DNA of 64,000 nt from Hysterangium stoloniferum (Eukaryota; Basidiomycota; Agaricomycetes; Hysterangiales; Hysterangiaceae), in NCBI GenBank assembly GCA_015178975.1, contig WHVD01000228.1, forward strand, positions 1 to 64,000. Direction: 5' to 3'. The notes under the pieces are model-generated. The model did no database searches and was not told the origin of the DNA. It saw only the letters and a program-made list of their open reading frames with translations. Below, piece by piece: positions 55,308-64,000 of this stretch. Position 1 is the stretch's first letter; each line of letters begins with the position of its first letter. Both the position numbers and the translations under genes were made by a program.

Positions 55308-56626
55308 TATTAGGATCCTGTTATTTTGGATCCCCATGACTTATTTTTTACTAGAAAACCCTCATCATCTCATTATCAGAGCCTCTTCCCATGTTATTAC
55401 CCCTTGTGGTGTCCCCAATACTTGTTGATAGTACACTCCAGCCCTGTTCCATCTCTGCTCCATCCACTCCTCTGTTTCCATCTCCATGTATACTCTTACT
55501 TGCCACCTAATATTGTTCCTTAGTACCATACATTAGTTTCTATCACTCCCCATCTTGTCATCACTTCCCTTTGATCCATCCTACACTTCGCTTCTCTGAT
55601 CAGCCTTCTTCTCACCTGTCTCAATATAGTATAAAGCTCTTTCCATGTGCACTACAGTTCTTCAGTTTGAATATTGACTTAGATTAACCCCTCTTAGTTT
55701 TTCACCTTTCCCTCTCATTGCTACATTCTTAAAGAGTAGTCTTCAGCAAGCTACAACCCTCTACCTCTCAACTCTTAGTGATTCAATTGTTGGGTATTGG
55801 GTTATCATATAGTTCAGATATCTGATGATCAATCTCCTTCTCTTTAGCTTGGCCAGGGAGTGGAGGCTCCATTGGCCACTCATCTTTAAGTTCCTTTGGA
55901 CACTCTCCCAGTTCAGTACCCCATGTACATGAACTACAATCCAGAGTGTTTGACATGTACAAAATGGAGTCCAGGTTATCTGGGCAGAGTCTGGTGGTTA
56001 GTTTGTGCGATATAGAAAGTCAAATACTTATAAACACTGGCCTGCACAGTTTCCAGACCTGAATCCAATAGAACACTTACTGTATAGTGGGAGTTGAAGA
56101 GAAGGCTTGGAACATTGGAACATACCCTGAGGCACCCAAGAGCATGTTGGAGCTCTGGGAGAGGGTGGAGGTGGAATGGGAGGGTATTCCAAGGAAGAAA
56201 TGCCTTTAATTGATCAAGAGTATGCCTAGAAGGGTTGCTGCAGTGCTAAAGGCTAAGGAGGGATACACTAAATACTGAAACTGGTAAAAACTGGTAGTTA
56301 ATTACAAGAGCAAAAAAAGTGTCTTGATGCACCATGTCCATTGTTCATTTTTTACTCTCCTGATAAGGAAAGCTATGATGTCATGCTTATGTCATCATAT
56401 AGGTCAGATGTATACCTCTTACTTCTGATTTTTTCTGATTTTTATCTATTTTATTTCTGGAGCTGTGAACCCCTCTTTCCAATTTCACCAAACATCCAGA
56501 TGCTTTTTTGGGTCACTGTAAGTTGAATCAAGTTCCATCCATTTTGGACCTCCTGACTAGTACAATCTCTATCATCAGCCCCCCAATATAGAGCCCCCTC
56601 CCAACCCCTTTGCTTAGATCTTAACA
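55308..56626 (+). repeat. Family C 3' LTR, split by a Tc1-like remnant
   Basis: The start TATTAGGATCC corresponds to TGTTAGGATCC of the 5' LTR, and the end ATCTTAACA is conserved. TATAAAG lies 34 nt before AGTTTGAATAT. The interruption begins somewhere in 55780-55840 and ends at about 56520. Confidence 0.75.
55840..56520 (+). mobile_element. Tc1-like transposon remnant
   Basis: Transposase C-terminal text: WPAQFPDLNPIEHLL (about 56038-56085, including the catalytic Glu), then ELWERVEVEWEGIP and AAVLKAKEGYTKY-like residues before a stop near 56279. Frames shift between these pieces. The right end GGGTCACTGTA (about 56510-56520) resembles other Tc1-like ends here. The left end was not located. 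Confidence 0.6.
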
Positions 56627-57240
56627 GGAATATTGAAATATCTGGGATCAGGAGATTATATTGGAAGGTTGAAATATCCAGGAATGGATTGTAACAATAT
56701 TTTGGACCTCTTAGACACTCAAAAGTCTTTGCCCCAACCTGTTCCTGAGCCTTTTTGACATCTGGTTTATTATGCCCTATATTTGTCCCTATTCCACCTC
56801 AACCTTTGTTCTTAGTATGGTCAATCCTGCCTTGTTTCTTGTTCACCTATTTTATCTTTTTTATCTCACTGGATTAGTAGTTGTTTAAGTCTTGGGCCAT
56901 AAAACTTTGCCTAATCCATCAAGTAAAGGGGAGATACATACATGAACTACCCCTTGATGAACCAACAGACCAAATTACACCCACCACAAATGCTGAGTCA
57001 CCTGAATCTGTTACAACACAGCTGGATCTCCCACAACCGCCACGATATGTTGGCAATAGAAATTGGACTACTTCAGCGGCAGCAAATTTGGAGCAATAAA
57101 ATTCACAGATTACAGCTGTGCGTATTGATTGATACATTCATTGCTGACACTAGTGGGAAATCCGACCCGGCTATCTCTCCAATCGGACTCGCAGCGTCAC
57201 AATATCAACTTTTCCTTGTTATACATAGCTACTCGGGAAC
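56627..57240. other. Sequence downstream of the family C element with an unnamed ORF fragment
   Basis: One frame at about 56925-57099 reads IHELPLDEPTDQITPTTNAE and then PPRYVGNRNWTTSAAANLEQ. This looks like real protein text, perhaps from a mobile element, but I cannot assign it. The base composition changes near 57240. Confidence 0.3.
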
Positions 57241-60200
57241 TAATTAGGAGACCCTAAAACGTGGTGACTTTTGCCCCGTTCGGTCGACGGAGGACGTGAT
57301 CCAATCAAATTGACACATCTTTGCCGGCCTTGGTCCGTCTCTCGTGGGTTCACGACCATTTGCCAGAGCTGTCGACTAGAAAGTGTCTCCGAGTGATGGA
57401 CACCATCATAGATCTAAAACCGTACGATGACCACACCCGGGTCGAGACCCTTGGTTCTTGTTCGCATCAGGAAGCCAGTACTAGTCGACGACACTGAGGG
57501 CGGGGTTTACCGCAGGGTATCATGCTGCCATTTGCCATTTCCTCTTCAAATAAGGAAGAGGCGGTATACCCCCATGTGCCATTTAATAAACTACGTTGTT
57601 TCAGGTCTACATTAGATACGTACACATCCCAGCCCGATGTCTCTCGTCATGTGTCCTGTCACTGGCGTAATCATACCTTTTCTGGCAGTATCCTTGCATC
57701 TATCCAAATCATTTCCTTCTGTAATCACTCACATGCACTGTAACGGGTGAAGGCGGATCGGGAAAGTCAATCACTACCTGCAATCTTATGTATGAGTTGG
57801 CGGCTTGTCCCGAAGCTTCGAGTTAAACTCTCAAGTGCAGCATGGAAACTTATCTAGAAGCCCCCCCGCAAAACATGGATATGGAAAGATAACGATGAAT
57901 TCCAGAGTCTATTCCCGTGTCGTCATGTGTGTCTTCATCTTGAAGATGAGCCTGAGAACAGCGGTTCGGACACCGCCTGCACTGGCACCTGCTCTCTAGC
58001 ACAGCATCCCGTGACATCGGGAACGTTTCCGTCTCAACATGTGCAATATGCTTTTTAGCGGCAGTTTTAGACAATAGATAATGACCAAAGCAGTCGATCG
58101 CTATCTCGTTATTAACGGAGACGCCAAGATCGACAGCGTATTATGGTGGTGGCCTGCTTATACAAGGCACGCTCCTTTCCGTAAACGCGCATTTCAACCA
58201 CCACAAGGGCAGCCTTCTCACGAGCCACAGCCCTGCCATGAAGCCTTGGAGATGACGTTGACATGATAGACTTTCCGATTTGCACACGACCCTGGAGAAG
58301 GGCATGGTCGTCAAATCGGCCCGAATCTAGTCGCGAGTGCTCGTGGGCGGGACACGCGCAAGGGCTTTGCTGGTTGCAGAACGACAAATCAGCGCAGGCC
58401 CAATAATCAGCTGCCCTTCTTTCGGAGCTTCTCGAGTGGTGGCAGTGCTCGGAAGGTGCTCGTCCCTGCCACGTCTGGCTAATGTACGTCACTAAATCAG
58501 ATGTGTGGTCTGACGAGTTTCTCGGACCTCTTGGTGGTAGTCACAAGCACAAGCAGCCATTAATTGTAACAAGCTGTGCGGGCGACAATGAGACGTCAAC
58601 GATGCCGCACTACAAAGTAAGGCTAAGACGTGATTGCGATATCATCTCTCATTGCCAATTATGTTAGGGCTTTGTCCGTCCAAGAGGAAGTCCCACGGTC
58701 CGGAAAGTTCTACATACTTGCAACAAGTCCCAAATGGGAACTCGGCACCTCATTTCTGCGTCGTGTGTGAACCTGTAACGACGGGACATGTGTGTGTGTG
58801 TGATGTGCTGTGGATAGAACACCGCGAGACTATCTCACCAGATTGCGAATCGCACGAATCGGCAGAACGCTGGAACGCCGTGTCAAACAATTAAGATTTT
58901 CTCACTTGGGGAGGATCATTATTCGATAAGCAGGCGGTGGTCCGTCCTACGCATTGATCGTGCCGAGGCCTGAATTAATTCTGGGTCAGAACAACATGGT
59001 AGAATTAATTATTAATGAAGTCGACGTTTCTTCTCTAGGTCTCAGGTATGGTAATAACACCCCATTGCCATTGCCATACTGGAAATGGGACCTTAATACT
59101 GTGTCCGAGGTGTTCATTATGGCTCGCTAGCGATCCCATCCGATGTTCAAGGGATCTTTATTGCTTCTCACGCTCAGGCGGGGGAAGAACCAGAGCGCAG
59201 AACTGCAATTCATTCTTACCGCCCGATCGAAGCAATGAATTGTGCTCGCTTCACTACGTGAACGGCACAGCTACTATTGGACTGCTGGGAAGACTCACGG
59301 TGTAGGTCTCCCCCCAATCTTCGCTCTACGTGAATTCTTGATTGCCGAGATCCTCGTGGGCTAAGTGGGGGGTGGAGCCTGTCACCCATGATCGGTGCGG
59401 CGAGCATATATCTATGGACATGCTCCCTGGAGGCTAAGCTACCATAGCGTGGCCAAGTCATTCGGATGCTCGGTGCTGGCATGTGTTTGTAAACGTGCCT
59501 AGGCGAGTATTGACGCCACAGATTGCAGGGCTTAATGGCGGAAAACCCTGCAAGAGCTGAAAAATGCGCCGGGTATGTCGACTCAATAGGCAGACAGAGG
59601 AACGAAGCCACGTACAGGCACTCTGGAGCCCATCACGATTGAAAACAACAGAGCACATCATCGCCTTGTCTGGCTTTTGTATACGGCCAGAAACCATGAT
59701 AGACGACAGAAGCTGGTGGCCGCCGATCGAAGATGATTCGATTGTCAGCGTTTCCAAGTCCCTGTACATATATACAAGCGAGTAGCATTTATGATTTTCT
59801 GTTATTGGTGACCATGTTTATACGACGCAGGTATTAATGTTCGTGGTTATTGTGCCATAATTCTATCAACTCGTCGTGACAGCGACAAGTATTAAACTTT
59901 AGTTTGTGTATGCGCCTCAGTTGCGGTTGATCGTCCGTTCCAGCTCCGCTTCAAGCTCATCTGTTATTATGACGTACCATCATCCTAATCAACGAGAACT
60001 GATTTTCCCGATCGCTTGATCGTTGCCTTTACCTATTTGTACAATGTCCTTGTACGTCTTGCACGCCGACGCCTATAAGGAACGCCCATTAATACTGCGA
60101 CCTCATGTCCAAAACGTTGGACATGGATTGGGCCCCAAACACCTGGGAACCAGCTGAATGCGTTTGTGCACAAGGTACTGTCCCCCCTTGAGCCCTCCTA

Positions 60201-63200
60201 GGCAACCTTTTATTTTTCCTCAGGTATCGGCGCTTAATCCTTGCACGCCCCTTTGACTAGTGACTGTTGATACGGCCGCCCTTGGCTGCTTTTTCCTGAT
60301 TGGACAAGTCGATTTCTTTATAGGTACAACGTCCGGAAGCACTGTCATCTTGAGTTTGGGCATTCGGGAAGGCCTGCAAATGGTCGTGCTTGGCGGCTAT
60401 CACGACATATGTCATGGGCAATCAATTTCATAAATGGATGTCTATATGCGATGTAGCTGTTTGTTCCATATGCGAGTGACAGCGAGTGATCAGCGGCTGC
60501 CATTACACATTGACTTGACTCATCGCCATATTTCCGTGTCTCGTCTGGGACACTGTTTCCCCGATATCGATCCTCCCGTCCTGGTCAACGCGCATTGTTT
60601 GGGCAGTCAGTCCCCATTTGAGATGTCGGCCCTGGGCGAGAAGAGCGCTGCGTAAATAGCATGTAGGAGGACAAAATCCCCGCTGTTGGACAAGCTTATT
60701 CATATTTGGGCGAGTCGGCGTCGCTATTCGAGCCTGGATCACGGCACTCGCGATATTTGATGTCGAACATGCCTGTCTTTTAGATCTCTTTCCTTTATAT
60801 ATCCAGGGATCGAGGGGATATCATCTATATCATATGGAATGGCGCCGCGAACCAATAGCTGCGCATTTCTGGTGGCGCTCACAATTTCAAAGCTTGATGT
60901 TACGATTCGGTATCGAGATGAGCTGATGCTAGTTTGTTATTGTCTTGGTCTCGTCAATGTCCTCTCTCTCGCTTGAATACAGTTAGTTTCTCATGCAGAG
61001 AAGCACTTTGGTTCAAGCGAATGATATCGATCCTCTCATGCACCTGCCCACAGGGTCAAAATACGAAGCACGCACGACGCCTACCTTCGAATTCCGCCAT
61101 ATATATGCCCAAAGAAAGATTGAGCGGCTGTCCCCGTGCATCCGTCTTCGGGGATTAATTAATTAAAGAATGTCGTCTAACATTTTGATGTGCACTCATC
61201 GATCACTCGTTTCCAGCGTGACGGTCTGCGGTCGCGGTTCAATGTGTGTTAATTTACCCATCTCTTCCTCAGGTCTCAGGGTTGGTACTTCGTCTTTCTG
61301 GCTTCGCCGGTCTTCTTTTGTTGCGGTACCTGGACTGCGCGCGCCTCCTCATGCATTCACCTCGGCTTCTTTTTCTCAGCGTAGATCTGACGTGGCGTGC
61401 GCGTTTGTGAGGGATAGATACGTATGTATGACTACCAGCCTTTTGGGCTTGCAAGGTTTGAAGTTATCTGCATCTGCGAATCATGTCATGCATGAGATGA
61501 AGACACTCTATTCCCTTATCTCATCCATGGATAATTAAGTGTCGTTGCTGCCCCCCCAAGTTGACTTCTTGCGACATCATTCCGCGGGATATTTAGCGCC
61601 GTTCCATGTTCATGTTCTAGTCCATTTGTGATTCATAGGATTTGGAAACGAATTTGACTTTGTAATAATTTTACTCCAGGAACATCAGCTCACCGCTCAA
61701 CTTGAAGCCCCTTTATTCGGATTCCCCTTACCCCACTCGGATGATACGAGCGCCGAGTTAGGGGATGATGTGAGGTGCGAAGGTAACTGGCAACAACGAT
61801 AAATTTAACTAAAAACCAACAGGTGGATGTAGTTGAAAATGCATACCTCAATTCGACTTTATCAAGCCGAGTAACCCGAACGCAGGGATCTAGCCTCCCC
61901 GTTTGTTTCTAGATCCTCATGATAATCTCGCGAGCATTCACCCCCAAATGAGGAAGGCCTTAAGTGGGCACGAGCGCCTATAAATTGATATCAAAATCTA
62001 AATATAAGGGTCCCGGGGCTGTGTCATGGACGTCCTTCTATTTCCTATTTCCCATTTCCTATATCGAGCAACGCTTCCCCCTCCATTTCGGCCGGCCGCT
62101 CCCGCATGCGGACTCAGGGCTGCGGCTGCTGGCCACGGTCGCAGGCCAGCACGCTAATATTAGGCTCCTGATGTCATTCCCTGATCCGGATTTCTGCCTA
62201 GGATTTCCCTGCTGGTCCTGCATCAAGCGGGGGAAAGGCACTCGCAGGCAGCGTCGGTGTTTCGAGGGAGCAAACAAGCACGCGGGGGCTGGGTTGGGTT
62301 GGGCTGGGGCGCATTTATTTTTTCCGATGGCCATATATGGACGCGATGTGCTGCTGCTGATGGCTTGCGACAGCTCGCGTACGTGGCGGCTTTGGATCCT
62401 CGGACTGTCGGAATCCGCACTGTATTTAAGCTATTTAGGACTGTATTTCCGACGTCGTCGAGGCTCCTCGAAGCGTGTGGTGTGTTGCCGGCTGTGGTGC
62501 TAAGGTACCGACTGTCGCACGTAGGATGCGTGATGCCGAAGCTGCCAAGTCGATGCGAAGCCGATGTGCTTGTGACCTGTGACCGTTGAGGTTCTTACGC
62601 GTCGTGTTACAGCCTTTTGGGTGATCACTGATAGGTCCGATGTCAGTCTGGCGGTGTCACGTTGGAGTTACGTGATTCCTATTTTTTTTTTGTGATCGTT
62701 GTGAGCCCAGGCGTGTACGTTTGGGTCATTATTGAATTTTTTTTTTTTTTTTTTAAAGTTAACGTTGGGCATGCGGTCCTGAGGCTAAATTAATTAGGTG
62801 CTGTCAGTGGCTGTCAGGGTAGGCTCAGAAGGGTAATATTAGTACAGGGGATATGCAGCGTAATTGAGATAGTTGGCTCCTAGACTTGCCATGCATGAAT
62901 GGCGCCATATGTGTATCGGTGTATGGCGCCATTATTCCCGATGTGTCGAGGTCGTGGCTCAACTGAATACTGATCAATAACAAAAAGTTTATTTGAGTTT
63001 AAATAAGGAATGTAATGGAATGGACGATCGACGCGTCAAAGTGCCATTTCACATTCATGTACACACCAGTGCAGCCAATTGCAAACCAGTGCCGGCACCT
63101 TACAAACAAACAAACCGATAGCCGGTGAGCCCAATAGTCGTCCTTGGACAAGTATGATGATGTACATAGTTGCGATTGAGTGTCGACCAATCTGGATCAA

Positions 63201-64000
63201 AGCTTATACACGCTTTGAATTAAAACTAAATACTAAATACAAGGCCAGATCAACCGTCAAAAGCGATTTTCAGCCTTCTAGGCGGCTTCCCCGCTCTTAT
63301 CGCCAAGATCTAAGTGAGCAGCTGCCTGTTCAGGCATGCAACAGATGGGATGGCTTCTCGACGTTGCTACCTATCCGCTCCCAGGACTTGGTAAATCATC
63401 AGATTTAAGCAGCATCCATTATCACATGCACATTTCCTAACCACGTGATGCACCCTGACGGTGATACAACACTACTGACCGATGATTCACGGACAGCCGT
63501 GCCGCATCCCCTCCTCGGACTTGGAGGTCGCAGGATTTAAACATAGCAACTATCGCAAGGATATAAATAGGCAGGCATGGCTGCCATCTCAGTCCACAAT
63601 ATACATGTCGTAGGCACGTATCTAACCAGGATGCATTTATTCTGGTGGCATGTATGTATATATATAGCTTAATCCATCGATGTGCAGGAATACAAACTAA
63701 CGACACACCGCGTGACGTGACGTACATATACCTATACCTATACATACACCGCACCGGATCCCTCATTTACATAGGCTCGCCTTCTTTTCAACAAGAGTTC
63801 GATTCGCATCCGGGGTGCGGTGACGGTTAGTTACCCCGTGCTTCAATCCTGCGGACGAGACCAGGCACCGTGGAAATCATGGATTCGAAGCACACCCACG
63901 AAGGGGGGGACCCTGCATTCCACGAACGCTGGCTGCTGGGGTCCATGGAATGCGCAGGCTTCCATTGTAATTGAACGTGGTGGTGGCTGTGGCTGTACGA
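57241..64000. other. 6.8 kb without recognisable genes
   Basis: Composition is more balanced than the repeat district, and CpG is not depleted. Short ORFs occur on both strands but none matches a family or shows consistent introns. Noted items: an 8-bp hairpin ATGTCCAA-AACG-TTGGACAT (60105-60124), a chromodomain-like phrase near 60123-60160, a T run (62738-62753), and inverted CCTGCATTCCA / TGGAATGCGCAGG at about 63911-63960. I saw no LTR ends or tRNA genes. Confidence 0.4.

Larger units (their letters stand above)
48822..56626 (+). mobile_element. Old gag-only gypsy-like element (family C) riddled with insertions
   Basis: 5' LTR at 48822-52452 and 3' LTR at 55308-56626, both interrupted. 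Flanks AGAAT (48817-48821) and GGAAT (56627-56631) agree at four of five bases, consistent with an aged target duplication. Between them lie the primer site (52455-52465), a start near 52494 (MDNQNPLEARQIRR) and gag-core text (FLQDTTRNWFEPALNNLEDY; about 54720-54780). I found no protease or pol. With later insertions set aside the element would be only about 2.7 kb, so it was probably non-autonomous. It is heavily broken. Confidence 0.75.

Noticed and set aside
63800-63860. GAGTTCGATTC, a perfect-looking tRNA B box.
   Set aside because: The flanking bases do not form a T stem and no A box or acceptor stem is found at tRNA distance.

Overview
The window looks like an Agaricomycete (basidiomycete) genome, most like a Rhizoctonia-type member. 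The host genes are dense and carry many introns of about 40-65 nt. Their families (F-box proteins, a SesB-like/NACHT protein, a Na,K-ATPase-like pump, a Brr6 protein) are typical of mushroom-forming fungi. All assignments come from reading the translated sequence; no database was searched.

Layout. 1-2779 is a repeat nest: the 5' part of a minus-strand Ty3/gypsy chromovirus (gag plus LTR) lies against the 3' end of a Tc1-like transposon, which sits against an LTR fragment of a second family. 3582-21871 is a compact host-gene island: MED5 (-), an unrecognised small ORF (-), an F-box gene (+), mitochondrial ClpP (-) and BRR6 (+) back to back over 87 bp, an SMN homologue (+), and a large type II P-type ATPase (-). 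21872-25080 is AT-rich with only a weak gene remnant. 25081-40370 is a mobile-element district. It holds three nested solo LTRs with perfect 5-bp target duplications, minisatellite and (TG)n repeats, a haspin-like kinase fragment, a decayed Crypton-like tyrosine recombinase, a truncated chromovirus carrying a separate antisense gene with a Zn2Cys6 cluster, a Tc1/mariner copy, and a palindromic MITE- or SINE-like element. 40728-45178 returns to host genes: a membrane-anchored alpha/beta-hydrolase/NACHT protein and an intact two-exon membrane protein resembling DUF6601. 48822-56626 is one old gag-only gypsy-like element holding at least four further LTR insertions (one stack is four levels deep) and a Tc1 remnant. 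57241-64000 has a more balanced base composition and no gene I can recognise.

Three LTR families recur. Family A is about 815-900 bp (TGTTA...TAACA) and belongs to the chromovirus. Family B is about 665-745 bp and is seen only as solo or fragmentary LTRs. Family C is about 700 bp and bounds the gag-only element. In A and C, the sequence just inside the 5' LTR is complementary over 11 nt to the predicted start of the element's own RNA. This is the layout of Tf1/sushi-type self-primed elements and is the best mechanistic signal in the window. The other standouts are a 10-nt micro-exon encoding the phosphorylated Asp of the ATPase and the antisense Zn2Cys6 gene in the chromovirus.
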